The translations under genes and the position numbers were made by a program. From NCBI GenBank assembly GCA_001298545.1, contig LJCX01000025.1, positions 310,001-374,000 of the forward strand: a stretch of DNA of 64,000 nucleotides. The letters are read 5' to 3'. Source of the DNA: Actinobacteria bacterium OV320 (GTDB taxonomy: Bacteria > Actinomycetota > Actinomycetes > Streptomycetales > Streptomycetaceae). Below are positions 23,612 through 32,841 of this stretch, piece by piece (positions within the stretch are counted from its first letter, which is position 1; every line of letters starts with the position of its first letter). The notes under the pieces were generated by a model. That model was given only the letters and a program-made list of their open reading frames with translations. It made no database searches and had not been told where the DNA came from.

Positions 23612-24982
23612 TCAGAACAGTTTGCCGGGGTTCAGGATGCCCAGCGGGTCGAAGGCCGCCTTGACCGCCCGCTGCATCTCCACGCCCACCGGGCCGATCT
23701 CGCGTGCCAGCCACTCCTTCTTCAGCACGCCCACGCCGTGCTCGCCGGTGATGGTGCCGCCGAGTTCCAGGCCGAGGCCCATGATCTCGTCGAAGGAGTC
23801 GCGGGCACGCCGGCACTCGTCGGGGTCCGCCGCGTCGAAGCAGACCGTGGGGTGGGTGTTGCCGTCGCCCGCGTGGGCGACGACCCCGATGGTCAGCCGG
23901 TGCTTCTCCGCGATGCGCTCGACACCTTCGAGCATCTCGCCGAGCCGGGACCGGGGCACGCACACGTCGTCGATCATCGTGGTGCCCTTGACGGCCTCCA
24001 GGGCGACGAGCGACGACCGCCGTGCCTGGAGCAGGAGTTCGGACTCGGCGAAGTCGTCGGCGGGGACCACCTGGGTGGCGCCGGCCGCCTCGCACAGCGC
24101 GCCGACGGCGGCGAGGTCGGCAGCCGGGTCGGGGGTGTCGAAGGCGGCCAGCAGCAGGGCCTCGGTGGTCTCCGGGAGCCCCATGTGGGCCAGCTCGTTG
24201 ACGGCTCTGACCGTCGTACGGTCCATGAGTTCGAGGAGGGACGGGACGTGTCCGCCGGCCATGATCCGGCACACCGCGTCGCAGGCGGCGGCCCCGGACG
24301 CGAACTCGGCCGCCAGCACCAGTTGCCGCGGCGGCTGCGGCCTGAGGGCGAGGACCGCCCGGACGACGATGCCCAGCGAGCCCTCCGAGCCCACGAACAG
24401 GCGGGTGAGGTCGTATCCGGCGACGCCCTTCGCCGTGCGGCGGCCGGTGGTCATCAGACGGCCGTCGGCGAGCACGACGTCCAGGCCGAGGACGTACTCG
24501 GCCGTCACCCCGTACTTGACGCAGCACAGCCCGCCCGACGCGGTGCCGATGTTGCCGCCGATCGTGCACATCTCCCAGCTGGAGGGGTCGGGCGGGTAGT
24601 AGAGGCCGTGTTCGTTGACCGCGCGGGAGAGCGCGGCGTTGACGACGCCCGGTTCGACGACGGCGATCCGGTCGACCGGGTTGATCTCGATGATCCGGTC
24701 CATCTTCGTCAGGGAGAGGACGACGCAGCCCTCGGAGGCGTTGGCGGCCCCGGACAGTCCGGTGCGGGCGCCCTGCGGGACGACCGGGACGCGCAGCTCG
24801 GTCGCCGTGCGCATGACGTGCTGGACCTCTTCGACGGTGCGCGGCAGCACCACCGCGGCGGGGAGGCCGGCCGGGCAGAAACTGGCCATGTCGTTGGCGT
24901 AGGCGCCCGTGATGTCCGGGTCGGTGAGGACGGCCTCGGGGGGCAGGCCGACGAGCAGACGGTCGACGAGGTGACGGCTCAT
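23612..24982 (-). CDS. FAD-linked oxidase (GlcD/D-lactate dehydrogenase type)
   Basis: 456 residues. An FAD-binding PCMH domain (VVPQGARTGLSGAANASEGC, CTIGGNIGTASGGLCCVKYG, VAGYDLTRLFVGSEGSLGIV) is followed by the FAD-oxidase C-terminal domain (VAHAGDGNTHPTVCFD and TGEHGVGVLKKEWL, which carry the conserved His residues). This fits oxidation of glycolate, D-lactate or another 2-hydroxy acid. No FeS partner is adjacent, unlike glcDEF. ATG 24982 is preceded in frame by GTG 24988; neither has a clear Shine-Dalgarno. It is divergent from the TPR gene. Confidence 0.9.
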   Translation of the reverse strand: MSRHLVDRLLVGLPPEAVLTDPDITGAYANDMASFCPAGLPAAVVLPRTVEEVQHVMRTATELRVPVVPQGARTGLSGAANASEGCVVLSLTKMDRIIEINPVDRIAVVEPGVVNAALSRAVNEHGLYYPPDPSSWEMCTIGGNIGTASGGLCCVKYGVTAEYVLGLDVVLADGRLMTTGRRTAKGVAGYDLTRLFVGSEGSLGIVVRAVLALRPQPPRQLVLAAEFASGAAACDAVCRIMAGGHVPSLLELMDRTTVRAVNELAHMGLPETTEALLLAAFDTPDPAADLAAVGALCEAAGATQVVPADDFAESELLLQARRSSLVALEAVKGTTMIDDVCVPRSRLGEMLEGVERIAEKHRLTIGVVAHAGDGNTHPTVCFDAADPDECRRARDSFDEIMGLGLELGGTITGEHGVGVLKKEWLAREIGPVGVEMQRAVKAAFDPLGILNPGKLF

Positions 24983-25071
24983 GATCACAGGTTCGCACCC
25001 GGGGCCATCGGTGTGAACCCCGTCCGCCCGGCCCTTCGGCTGACGTCATACGGTCGTCGTACTGACGCACA

Positions 25072-26568
25072 GTGAGCGCCATGGAGAACAGCGCCATGGA
25101 GAACGCAGAGCGCGCCGCCGAAGAGCGCACCGCCCCCGAAGAGGCCGCCGCGGGCGACGCGGCTCCCGCGGCCACCGGCACGGTTTCCCGGCTGCGTCGG
25201 CGGCTGCTCGTCGGCTCGCTCGTGGGGTGTCTCGCGCTGGGCGGCGGAGTACTGCTGTGGCTGACCGGTGGGCAGCCCGCGGCACGTCGGGCGCCCGCGG
25301 CCGCTCCGGGGGCGCAGGCGGGCACGGCGGTCCGTGCGGGGGTGCCGGCCGCGTTGCCGGATCTGGCGGTGCTGATCGACGAGCGCGAGAGCCGGGTGCG
25401 GGCGCATCCACGGGACGCGCGGTCCTGGGCGGTGCTGGGCACGGCCTACCTCGAGCAGGGCCGGCGCACCGCCGACGCCGCCGCCCTGTACCCGAAGGCC
25501 GAGCAGGCGCTGCGCACCTCGCTGAAGGTGCGCCCGAAGGCCAACGCCGAGGCCCTCGACGGTCTGGCGGCGCTGGCGAACGCGCGCCGTGACTTCCGGG
25601 CGGCCCTGTCCTTCGGCGAGGCCGCGCGCAGGCTGGCGCCGAAGCGCTGGACGACGTATCCGCAGCTGATCGACGCGTACACGGGGCTCGGTGACTACAA
25701 GAAGGCCCGCAAGGCCCTCGACTCGCTGACGGCGCTGCACTCCGGTCCTGCCGTGCGGGCCCGGGCGGCGGGCGTCTACTGGGAGCGGGGCTGGCGCGAG
25801 GACGCGCAGGCCGCGCTGGCCGACGCGGCGGCCGGTGCCGCCTCCCCCGCCGAGCAGGCGGCCTGGCTGGAGCGGGCGGGGCAGCTGGCCTGGGAGCGCG
25901 GTGAGCGGGCGGACGCCCTGCGGCACTTCCAGGAGGCGGTCAGGATCGACCCCGACCAGCGGGCCGCGCAGGCCGGGCAGGGGCGGGCGCTGGCGGCTCT
26001 GGGGCGGACCTCGGAGGCGCTGAACGCGTACCAGGTGGCGCTCGCCAAGCAGCCGTCGCCGGGTTACGCGCTGGAGCTGGGCGAGCTGTACGAGTCGCTG
26101 GGGCTCGCGCAGGCGGCGCGCGTGCAGTACGACCTGCTGCGGGCCCGGGTGCGGCAGGACGCGACGGGCGGGGTGGACGGGCAGCTGGTGCTCGGCCGGT
26201 TCGAGGCCGACCACGGGGATCCGGCCTCGGCGGTACGGCGGCTGCGGGCCGAGTGGCGCCTGCAGCCGGGGATCGCGGTCGCGGACGCGCTGGGCTGGGC
26301 GCTGCACCGGGCCGGGGACGACAAGGAGGCGCTGAAGTTCGCCATGATCGCCACCGACCGGGTGCACGGGGGCGCCGTGCACAGCGCGCCGTACATGTAC
26401 CACCGGGGCATGATCGAGCGGGCGCTGGAGATGCCGGGACCGGCCCGGCGGCACCTCCAGGAGGCCTTGCGGATCAACCCGTACTTCTCGCCGCTGCTCG
26501 GCCCGGTGGCCCGGGCGGCGGTGGCCCGGCTGGGCGGCGAACCGGCCCCGGCCGAGCTGCCCGAGTAG
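25072..26568 (+). CDS. Membrane-anchored tetratricopeptide repeat protein
   Basis: 498 residues: Glu/Ala-rich cytoplasmic N-terminus, one transmembrane helix (about 44-65, LLVGSLVGCLALGGGVLLWL), then an extracytoplasmic TPR array (AWAVLGTAYLEQGRR, ALDGLAALANARRD, RWTTYPQLIDAYTGLGDYKK, QLAWERGERADALRHFQEAV, RALAALGRTSEALNAYQVAL and more). TPRs mediate protein-protein contacts; the partner is unknown. Alternative ATG 25081 lies within a short repeated MEN-SA segment. It converges on hppD. Confidence 0.85.
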   Translation: MSAMENSAMENAERAAEERTAPEEAAAGDAAPAATGTVSRLRRRLLVGSLVGCLALGGGVLLWLTGGQPAARRAPAAAPGAQAGTAVRAGVPAALPDLAVLIDERESRVRAHPRDARSWAVLGTAYLEQGRRTADAAALYPKAEQALRTSLKVRPKANAEALDGLAALANARRDFRAALSFGEAARRLAPKRWTTYPQLIDAYTGLGDYKKARKALDSLTALHSGPAVRARAAGVYWERGWREDAQAALADAAAGAASPAEQAAWLERAGQLAWERGERADALRHFQEAVRIDPDQRAAQAGQGRALAALGRTSEALNAYQVALAKQPSPGYALELGELYESLGLAQAARVQYDLLRARVRQDATGGVDGQLVLGRFEADHGDPASAVRRLRAEWRLQPGIAVADALGWALHRAGDDKEALKFAMIATDRVHGGAVHSAPYMYHRGMIERALEMPGPARRHLQEALRINPYFSPLLGPVARAAVARLGGEPAPAELPE

Positions 26569-26652
26569 GCTCGCACCGCCGCCCTCCGGTACCGCCGCCC
26601 TCCCCGATCGACGCGTCGCGGGTGGTCGGCGCGTCGCGAGTGATCAGCGCCG

Positions 26653-27798
26653 TTACAGGTTGCCGCGCTTCTCCTGCTCGCGCTCGATCGCTTCGAACAG
26701 GGCCTTGAAGTTGCCCTTGCCGAAGCCCATCGAGCCGTGCCGTTCGATGATCTCGAAGAAGACGGTCGGCTTGTCCTGGACCGGCTTGGTGAAGATCTGG
26801 AGCAGATAGCCGTCCTCGTCGCGGTCGGCGAGGATCTTCAGCTCGCGCAGGGTCTCGACGGGGACTCGGGTGTCGCCGACCCACTCGCCGAGGGTGTCGT
26901 AGTAGGAGTCGGGGGTGTCGAGGAACCGGACCCCGGCCGCCCGCATCGTCCGTACCGTCTGCACGATGTCGTTGGTGTTGAGCGCGATGTGCTGGACGCC
27001 GGCGCCGCCGTAGAACTCCAGGTACTCGTCGATCTGGGACTTCTTCTTGGCGATGGCGGGCTCGTTGATCGGGAACTTGACCTTGAGCGTGCCGTCCGCG
27101 ACGACCTTCGACATCAGGGCGCTGTACTCGGTGGCGATGTCGTCGCCCACGAACTCCTTCATGTTCGTGAAGCCCATGACCTTGTTGTAGAAGCCGACCC
27201 ACTCGTTCATCCGGCCGAGTTCGACGTTGCCGACGCAGTGGTCGATCGCCTGGAAGGTGCGGTGGGCGGGCGGTTCGACGATCGGCTCGGCGGCGGCGAA
27301 GCCGGGGAGGTAGGGGCCGTCGTAGCCGGAGCGGTCGACGAGGGTGTGGCGGGTCTCGCCGTAGGTGGCGATCGCGGCGAGGACGACGGTGCCGTGCTCG
27401 TCCTTCAGCTCGTACGGCTCGGCGACCGAGCGGGCGCCGTGCTCGATCGCGTAGGCGTACGCGGCCCGCGCGTCGGGGACCTCGATGGCCAGGTCGACGA
27501 CGCCGTCGCCGTGCTCGGCCACGTGCCGCTCGAGGAAGTGGCCGTGGCTGGTGGCGGCCTTGATGACGGAGGTCAGGACGAAGCGGGCCGAGCCGTTGGT
27601 GAGCACGTACGAGGCGGTCTCGCGGCTGCCGGTCTCCGGTCCGGAGTAGGCGACCAGCTTCATGCCGAAGGCGGTGGAGTAGTAGTGCGCCGCCTGTTTG
27701 GCGTTGCCCACGGCGAAGACGACCGCGTCCATTCCCTTGACCGGGAAGGGGTCGGCCTGCCGGGCGGTGTCGGGAGTGTGGTGTGTGGTCTGCGTCAT
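26653..27798 (-). CDS. hppD: 4-Hydroxyphenylpyruvate dioxygenase
   Basis: 381 residues, full length. Non-heme iron ligands of the vicinal-oxygen-chelate fold are in the expected segments: FQAIDHCVGNV (first His), GAGVQHIALNTNDI (second His) and VFFEIIER (Glu). It converts 4-hydroxyphenylpyruvate to homogentisate in tyrosine degradation. ATG 27798 begins the typical MTQTTHHTPDTARQADPFPV. It is divergent from an Lrp/AsnC regulator across 126 bases, a classic regulator-target layout. Confidence 0.97.
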   Translation of the reverse strand: MTQTTHHTPDTARQADPFPVKGMDAVVFAVGNAKQAAHYYSTAFGMKLVAYSGPETGSRETASYVLTNGSARFVLTSVIKAATSHGHFLERHVAEHGDGVVDLAIEVPDARAAYAYAIEHGARSVAEPYELKDEHGTVVLAAIATYGETRHTLVDRSGYDGPYLPGFAAAEPIVEPPAHRTFQAIDHCVGNVELGRMNEWVGFYNKVMGFTNMKEFVGDDIATEYSALMSKVVADGTLKVKFPINEPAIAKKKSQIDEYLEFYGGAGVQHIALNTNDIVQTVRTMRAAGVRFLDTPDSYYDTLGEWVGDTRVPVETLRELKILADRDEDGYLLQIFTKPVQDKPTVFFEIIERHGSMGFGKGNFKALFEAIEREQEKRGNL

Positions 27799-27924
27799 AG
27801 CCGAAGCCTCGCGCCGGGCAGCAAGGTGCGCAATAGTTCGCTTCATCGCTGGGCAATGTGTTCAGCGGTACGGCGGTTTCGACCGTCTTTCTGTACAGGG
27901 TGACCATCTCGGAGGCGGGCGGGT
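27799..27924. promoter_or_regulatory. Divergent hppD-Lrp/AsnC promoter region
   Basis: 126 bases holding both promoters. A short inverted repeat, CGCTG-N11-CAGCG (27847-27867), and TGCGCAA/TTCGC elements are possible operator parts for the AsnC-family regulator. No strong consensus is seen. Confidence 0.4.
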
Positions 27925-28407
27925 ATGGCGATCGACCGACTGGACGGCCGGATCATCGTGCTGCTGGCCCGGGAACCGCGCCTGGGGGTGTTGGAGATGT
28001 CCCGGCGGCTGGGAGTGGCCCGGGGGACGGTGCAGGCGCGGCTCGACCGGCTTCAGTCGAATGGAGTCATCCGGGGATTCGGCCCCGAGGTCGATCCGGC
28101 GGCGCTCGGCTACCCGGTCACGGCGTTCGCCACGCTTCAGATCCGGCAGGGGCAAGGGGCCGACGTACGGGCCCACTTGGGGACCGTGCCGGAGGTGCTG
28201 GAGCTGCACACCACGACCGGCGGCGGGGACATGCTGTGCCGTCTGGTGGCCCGTTCCAACGCCGATCTCCAGCGGGTGATCGACCTGGTCGTCGGTTTTG
28301 ATGGCATTGTCCGGGCCTCCACCGCGATCGTGATGGAGAACCCCGTTCCGCTGCGGATCATCCCGCTGGTGGAGCAGGCGGCCGAGGACGACCGGGACGG
28401 GCCCTGA
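27925..28407 (+). CDS. Lrp/AsnC-family transcriptional regulator
   Basis: 160 residues: winged HTH (IDRLDGRIIVLLAREPRLGV, RRLGVARGTVQARLDRLQ) then a RAM/AsnC ligand-binding domain (PVTAFATLQIRQGQGADV, TGGGDMLCRLVARSNADLQR). Such regulators form octamers that bind an amino acid or related metabolite. The divergent position suggests control of hppD, probably in response to an aromatic intermediate; this is inference. ATG follows GGAGG. Confidence 0.92.
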   Translation: MAIDRLDGRIIVLLAREPRLGVLEMSRRLGVARGTVQARLDRLQSNGVIRGFGPEVDPAALGYPVTAFATLQIRQGQGADVRAHLGTVPEVLELHTTTGGGDMLCRLVARSNADLQRVIDLVVGFDGIVRASTAIVMENPVPLRIIPLVEQAAEDDRDGP

Positions 28408-28466
28408 CCCAGCGGACCTGACCCGGAGCTGGTCCGGGTCCGGTCGACATGGGGCGGTGAGGGCGT

Positions 28467-29114
28467 GTGAGCTTCTGGGAGTACCTGGCCAACCGTCACC
28501 AGCAGTTGCTCACCGACGCGTACCAGCAGGCCAGCCTCGTCTTCCAGTGCATGCTCATGGCGACCGCGATCGGCGTCGTGATCGGGGTCGTCACCTACCG
28601 CAGCGGCTGGGCGGGCAACCTCGCCACCCTCGGCACCTCGGCGATCCTGACCGTCCCGTCGCTCGCGATGATCGGTCTGCTGATCCCGCTCGTGGGGCTC
28701 GGCGTACCGCCGACGGTGATCGCGCTCACCCTGTACGGACTGCTGCCGGTGGTGCGCAACGCGATCGTGGGGCTGCGCGGCGTCGATCCCACGCTCGTGG
28801 ACGCGGCCAAGGGCATCGGGATGTCCTCGGCGATGCGGCTGCTGCGGGTCGAGCTGCCGCTGGCCTGGCCGCCGATCCTGACCGGGATCCGGGTCTCGAC
28901 GCAGATGCTGATGGGCATCGCGGCCATCGCCGCGTACGCCTCCGGGCCCGGCCTGGGCAACGAGATCTTCCGCGGCATCGCCTCGCTCGGCAGCAAGAAC
29001 GCGCTCAACCAGGTCCTGGCGGGCACGCTCGGGATCATCGTCCTGGCCCTGCTGTTCGACGCCGCGTACGTCCTCATCGGACGGCTGACGATTCCCAGGG
29101 GGATCCGTGCCTGA
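28467..29114 (+). CDS. Osmoprotectant ABC transporter permease (OpuBB/ProW type)
   Basis: 215 residues, about five to six transmembrane helices. It carries the inner-membrane permease contact loop EAA-like region (VDAAKGIGMSSAMRLLRVELPLAWP). It is one of two permeases in a four-gene cluster permease-ATPase-permease-binding protein, typical of OpuC/ProU-type quaternary amine importers. The GTG start has GAGGG upstream, and the stop overlaps the ATPase start by eight bases. Confidence 0.92.
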   Translation: MSFWEYLANRHQQLLTDAYQQASLVFQCMLMATAIGVVIGVVTYRSGWAGNLATLGTSAILTVPSLAMIGLLIPLVGLGVPPTVIALTLYGLLPVVRNAIVGLRGVDPTLVDAAKGIGMSSAMRLLRVELPLAWPPILTGIRVSTQMLMGIAAIAAYASGPGLGNEIFRGIASLGSKNALNQVLAGTLGIIVLALLFDAAYVLIGRLTIPRGIRA

Positions 29115-30363
29115 GACCGAGACCGAGTCCGGGGGCGGCGCCCACGGGGCGACGATCGAGCTGGTGAACCTCACCAAGCGCTATCCGGGCAACCCCAACC
29201 CCGCGGTCGACAACGTCACCATGGAGATCAAGGCGGGCGAGACCGTCGTCTTCGTCGGCCCGTCGGGCTGCGGGAAGTCGACCACACTGAAGATGATCAA
29301 CCGGCTGATCGAGCCGAGCGGCGGCCGGATCCGGATCGACGGCGAGGACGTCACCGACATCGACCCGGTGAAGCTGCGCCGCAAGGTCGGGTACGCGATC
29401 CAGTCGTCCGGGCTCTTCCCGCACATGACGGTCGCGCAGAACATCGCGCTCGTACCGAAGATGATCGGCTGGCCGAAGGGCCGGATCCGGGACCGGGTGG
29501 AGGAGATGCTCGACCTGGTCGGGCTCGATCCCGGCGAGTTCCACGGCCGCTATCCGCGTCAGCTGTCCGGCGGGCAGCAGCAACGGGTCGGTGTGGCGCA
29601 GGCGTTGGCGGCGGATCCGCCCGTCCTGCTGATGGACGAGCCGTTCGGCGCGGTCGACCCGATCACCCGCGACCACCTCCAGGACGAACTGATCCGGCTC
29701 CAGCACGAGCTGCACAAGACGATCGTGTTCGTCACCCACGACTTCGACGAGGCCATCAAGCTGGGCGACCGGATCGCGGTGCTGCGCGAACGCTCGCACA
29801 TCGCCCAGTTCGACACCCCGGAGGCGATCCTCACCAACCCGGCGGACGACTTCGTGTCCGGGTTCGTGGGGGCGGGGGCGGCGCTGAAGCGGCTCAACCT
29901 GAGCCGGGTACGGGACGTGGAGATCACCGACTACCCGACGGTGACCGTCGACGACCCGCTCCAGACCATCTTCAACAAGCTCCGCTCCAGCGGCACGAAC
30001 GAGATCCTGCTCCTCGACCAGCGCAGACGGCCCTACAAATGGCTGCGCCGCGGGGACCTGATGCGGGCCAGGGGCTCGCTGGCGCGGGCCGGAACCCTGG
30101 TCAGCGACACGGTGACGAAGGACGCCACCCTGCGGGACGCGCTGGAGGCGGTGCTGACCGACAACACCGGGCGGGTCGCGGTCACCGGGCGGCGGGGCGA
30201 GTACACCGGGGTCGTCGACATGGAGACGCTGCTGAACTCCGTGCACGAGCTGCTGGAGGCCGACCGGCTGGAGGCGCTGGAGGCCCAACACGAGCTGGAG
30301 GAGGCCCGGGCCGCGCAGACGCACGCGGAACAGGAGGGCCCGGGCGGGGAGGCGAAAGCGTGA
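29107..30363 (+). CDS. Osmoprotectant ABC transporter ATPase with CBS domains (OpuCA/ProV type)
   Basis: 418 residues. Walker A GPSGCGKST, signature LSGGQQQRVG, Walker B LLMDEPFGAVD and a switch His (VTHDFDEA) are intact. The C-terminal part carries a CBS-like pair (DYPTVTVDDPLQTIFNKL, TLRDALEAVLTDNTGRVAVTG), which in OpuA-type systems senses ionic strength, then a coiled-coil Glu/Ala tail. GTG start after GGGGA; its stop overlaps the next GTG as GTGA. It energises glycine betaine/choline-type uptake. Confidence 0.95.
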   Translation: MPETETESGGGAHGATIELVNLTKRYPGNPNPAVDNVTMEIKAGETVVFVGPSGCGKSTTLKMINRLIEPSGGRIRIDGEDVTDIDPVKLRRKVGYAIQSSGLFPHMTVAQNIALVPKMIGWPKGRIRDRVEEMLDLVGLDPGEFHGRYPRQLSGGQQQRVGVAQALAADPPVLLMDEPFGAVDPITRDHLQDELIRLQHELHKTIVFVTHDFDEAIKLGDRIAVLRERSHIAQFDTPEAILTNPADDFVSGFVGAGAALKRLNLSRVRDVEITDYPTVTVDDPLQTIFNKLRSSGTNEILLLDQRRRPYKWLRRGDLMRARGSLARAGTLVSDTVTKDATLRDALEAVLTDNTGRVAVTGRRGEYTGVVDMETLLNSVHELLEADRLEALEAQHELEEARAAQTHAEQEGPGGEAKA

Positions 30364-31208
30364 GCACCCCCGACCTGCACGAGAACGCCGGCCCGGACGG
30401 GACTCCCGGGCCGCAGGACGAGGCCGAGGACGGGCTGCGGGAGACCAGGACCCCGCCGGCGCCGCCCCGCCGTCGCCTCACCTGGCAGAAACTGACCTTC
30501 CTGCCCGCCTTCCTCGTCGCCCTGCTGCTCGCGACCTGGCTGTGGTTCCAGCAGGCGGACCTGGACCCGATCTCGGAGAACGCGCTGTCGAACGGGCAGG
30601 TGTCCAAGGCGCTGTGGCAGCAGGTGCAGCTCACGGTGATCTCGACCTTCTTCGTGCTGATCATCGCAATCCCGCTCGGCATCCTGCTGACCCGGGGTTC
30701 GCTGCGCAGAGCGACACCGTTCGCGATGGCCGTCGCCAACATGGGGCAGGCGACGCCCGCCATCGGTCTGCTCGCCCTGCTGGTGATCTGGCTGGGCACG
30801 GGCACGAAAGCCGCTCTGATCGGCATCATCGCCTACGCGATCCTGCCGGTGCTCGCGAACACCATCGCGGGCCTGAAGTCGAACGACCCGACGCTGCTGG
30901 AGGCGGCCCGCGGCATCGGGATGTCCGCGCTGGGCGTGCTCCGCAAGGTCGAGCTGCCGCTGGCCGTCCCGCTGATCCTGGCCGGCGTGCGGACGGCCCT
31001 CGTCCTCAACGTCGGCACGGCGACCCTGGCGACCTTCGGCGGGGGCGGCGGCCTGGGCGTGCTGATCACCACCGGCATCACCAACCAGCGCATGCCGGTG
31101 CTGGTGCTGGGCTCGATCCTCACCGTCTCGCTGGCGCTGCTCGTCGACTGGCTGGCCTCACTGGCGGAAGTGCTGCTGCGGCCGCGGGGGTTGGAGGTGG
31201 ACTCGTGA
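30360..31208 (+). CDS. Osmoprotectant ABC transporter permease, second (OpuBB type)
   Basis: 282 residues. A long charged cytoplasmic N-terminus (about 1-45) precedes six helices; the ATPase-contact loop is LEAARGIGMSALGVLRKVELPLAVP, nearly the same as in the first permease. GTG 30360 overlaps the ATPase stop (GTGA), with GGGGAGG upstream; the longer frame inside the ATPase gene is not used. Its own stop overlaps the binding-protein start in the same way, so the four genes are tightly coupled. Confidence 0.94.
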   Translation: MSTPDLHENAGPDGTPGPQDEAEDGLRETRTPPAPPRRRLTWQKLTFLPAFLVALLLATWLWFQQADLDPISENALSNGQVSKALWQQVQLTVISTFFVLIIAIPLGILLTRGSLRRATPFAMAVANMGQATPAIGLLALLVIWLGTGTKAALIGIIAYAILPVLANTIAGLKSNDPTLLEAARGIGMSALGVLRKVELPLAVPLILAGVRTALVLNVGTATLATFGGGGGLGVLITTGITNQRMPVLVLGSILTVSLALLVDWLASLAEVLLRPRGLEVDS

Positions 31209-32173
31209 AGCGCTCCCGCCCGGTGATCGCCGGGGTGCTGGTGGCACTGACCTGTGGGCCGGCCGGGTGCGGGCTCACCAGCGGCTCCCCCATGGTCGAC
31301 GACGTCTCGCCCGGGTCGATCGGACAGGGCGAGCCGCTCAAGGGCGCCGATCTCACCGTGACGTCCAAGTCGTTCACCGAGAACCTCATCCTCGGCGCGA
31401 TGATGGGCATCGCCTTCCAGGCGGCCGGCGCGGACGTCCTGGACCGCACCGGCATCCAGGGTTCCATCGGCTCGCGCGAGGCGGTCAGGAACGGCGACGC
31501 CGACGCCATGTACGAGTACACGGGCACCGCCTGGATCACCTACCAGGGCAACAGCGAGCCCATCACCGACCCGCAGCAGCAGTGGCAGGCCGTGCACGAC
31601 GCCGACCTGAAGAACGGCGTGACCTGGCTGCCGCCGTCGAGGCTGAACAACACCTACGCGCTGGCCATGAACCAGGCCAACTTCAAGAAGTACGGCACGA
31701 GGACGCTGTCTCAGGTGGCCGCGCTGTCGAAGTCCGACCCGAAGGCCGTGACGCTCTGCGTGGAGAGCGAGTTCGCCAACCGGGCGGACGGACTCCCGGG
31801 CATGGAGAAGGCGTACGGGATGTCCGTGTCGGCGTCGCGGATCACGCAGATGGACACCGGGATCATCTACACCCAGATCCAGAAGGGGGCCTGCACCTAC
31901 GGGGAGGTGTTCACCACCGACGGGCGCATCAAGTCCATGAACCTGGTGGTGATGGACGACGACAAGAACTTCTTCCCCAACTACAACGCGGCCCCCGTGA
32001 TCAACTCCAAGGCGCTGAAGAAGTGGCCGGCGATCGCGAAGGTCATCGACCCGGTGACGAAGAAGCTGGACAACACGGTGGCCCAGGACCTGAACGCCAA
32101 GGTGGACGTCGACGGGGAGGATCCCCACCAGGTGGCCCTGGACTGGATGAAGAAGGAGGGGTTCGTGAAGTAG
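31205..32173 (+). CDS. Osmoprotectant ABC transporter substrate-binding lipoprotein (OpuAC/OsmF type)
   Basis: 322 residues from GTG 31205. Lipoprotein signal: VALTCGPAGC with the lipid-modified Cys about residue 22. The mature domain reads LTVTSKSFTENLILGAMMGIA, EYTGTAWITYQGN and YGEVFTTDGRIKSMNLVVMDDD, the QAT-family periplasmic-binding fold. It captures glycine betaine, choline or a similar compound outside the membrane. It is the last gene of the cluster; 72 bases separate it from an ArsR regulator that has its own promoter. Confidence 0.94.
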   Translation: MKRSRPVIAGVLVALTCGPAGCGLTSGSPMVDDVSPGSIGQGEPLKGADLTVTSKSFTENLILGAMMGIAFQAAGADVLDRTGIQGSIGSREAVRNGDADAMYEYTGTAWITYQGNSEPITDPQQQWQAVHDADLKNGVTWLPPSRLNNTYALAMNQANFKKYGTRTLSQVAALSKSDPKAVTLCVESEFANRADGLPGMEKAYGMSVSASRITQMDTGIIYTQIQKGACTYGEVFTTDGRIKSMNLVVMDDDKNFFPNYNAAPVINSKALKKWPAIAKVIDPVTKKLDNTVAQDLNAKVDVDGEDPHQVALDWMKKEGFVK

Positions 32174-32196
32174 CCGGCGAACTACGTCAGTTGACT

Positions 32197-32242
32197 TACA
32201 AAGAACCCGTTGCAAAGAGGTCTTTGCAACGCTACCTTTGTA
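32197..32242. promoter_or_regulatory. 46-bp two-fold symmetric operator of the ArsR gene
   Basis: A perfect inner palindrome (GTTGCAAAGA 32209-32218, GG, TCTTTGCAAC 32221-32230) is nested in an outer inverted pair, TACAAAG (32197-32203) and CTTTGTA (32236-32242), all centred on 32219.5. A TTGCAA -35 (32210-32215) and TACCTT -10 (32233-32238), spaced 17 bp, lie within it, so bound protein would block the promoter. Confidence 0.8.
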
Positions 32243-32245
32243 TCC

Positions 32246-32830
32246 ATGACGGAGCAGGAAGAGCCGAAGCACCGGCGCCTCGACGCCCGCGCACTGCGCG
32301 GCCTGGCCCACCCGCTGCGCATGCAGATGCTCAACGCACTACGACAGCGCGGTCCGGCAACAGCGTCCCAACTGGCCGCACAACTGGGTGAGTCGAGCGG
32401 CGCGACCAGCTACCACCTGCGTCAGCTCGCCGCGCACGGCTTCGTCGAGGACGCCCCGGAGCACGGCAAGGGGCGCGAGCGCTGGTGGCGGGCGGTGGAC
32501 GAAGGGGTGGTCTTCGACAGCTCCGAGTTCGAAGGTGCCGGCCCCGAAGTACTGGGGGCGGCCGAGATGTTCCTGCACGAAGTCGCGAACAACCATGCCC
32601 GTGAGCTGTCCACCTGGGTCAGCACCCGCGACCGCTGGCCCGAAACCTGGTCCCGTTCCACCGACATGAGCGACATGACCCTGCGGCTCACTCCGGACCT
32701 CGCCGGCGAGCTCGTCGAAAAGATGCACGAGCTGATCGACAGCTATCGCGACCGCGTTCCCGACGAGGAGACCGTCGGGGCCGAACGCGTACGCATCCAC
32801 AGCCACCTCTTCCCCATCACCACGGACTGA
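32246..32830 (+). CDS. ArsR-family (HTH_20) transcriptional regulator
   Basis: 194 residues. Winged HTH in the first half (ALRGLAHPLRMQMLNALRQR, ATASQLAAQLGESSGATSYHLRQL), then a helical C-terminal domain. There are no clustered Cys metal ligands, so it is not a classic metal sensor. No Shine-Dalgarno precedes ATG 32246, and the -10 hexamer ends seven bases before it, implying a leaderless mRNA. The promoter sits inside a 46-bp symmetric operator, so autorepression is likely. The 62-residue gene follows after 11 bases. Confidence 0.9.
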   Translation: MTEQEEPKHRRLDARALRGLAHPLRMQMLNALRQRGPATASQLAAQLGESSGATSYHLRQLAAHGFVEDAPEHGKGRERWWRAVDEGVVFDSSEFEGAGPEVLGAAEMFLHEVANNHARELSTWVSTRDRWPETWSRSTDMSDMTLRLTPDLAGELVEKMHELIDSYRDRVPDEETVGAERVRIHSHLFPITTD

Positions 32831-32841
32831 AAGGCACCGCC

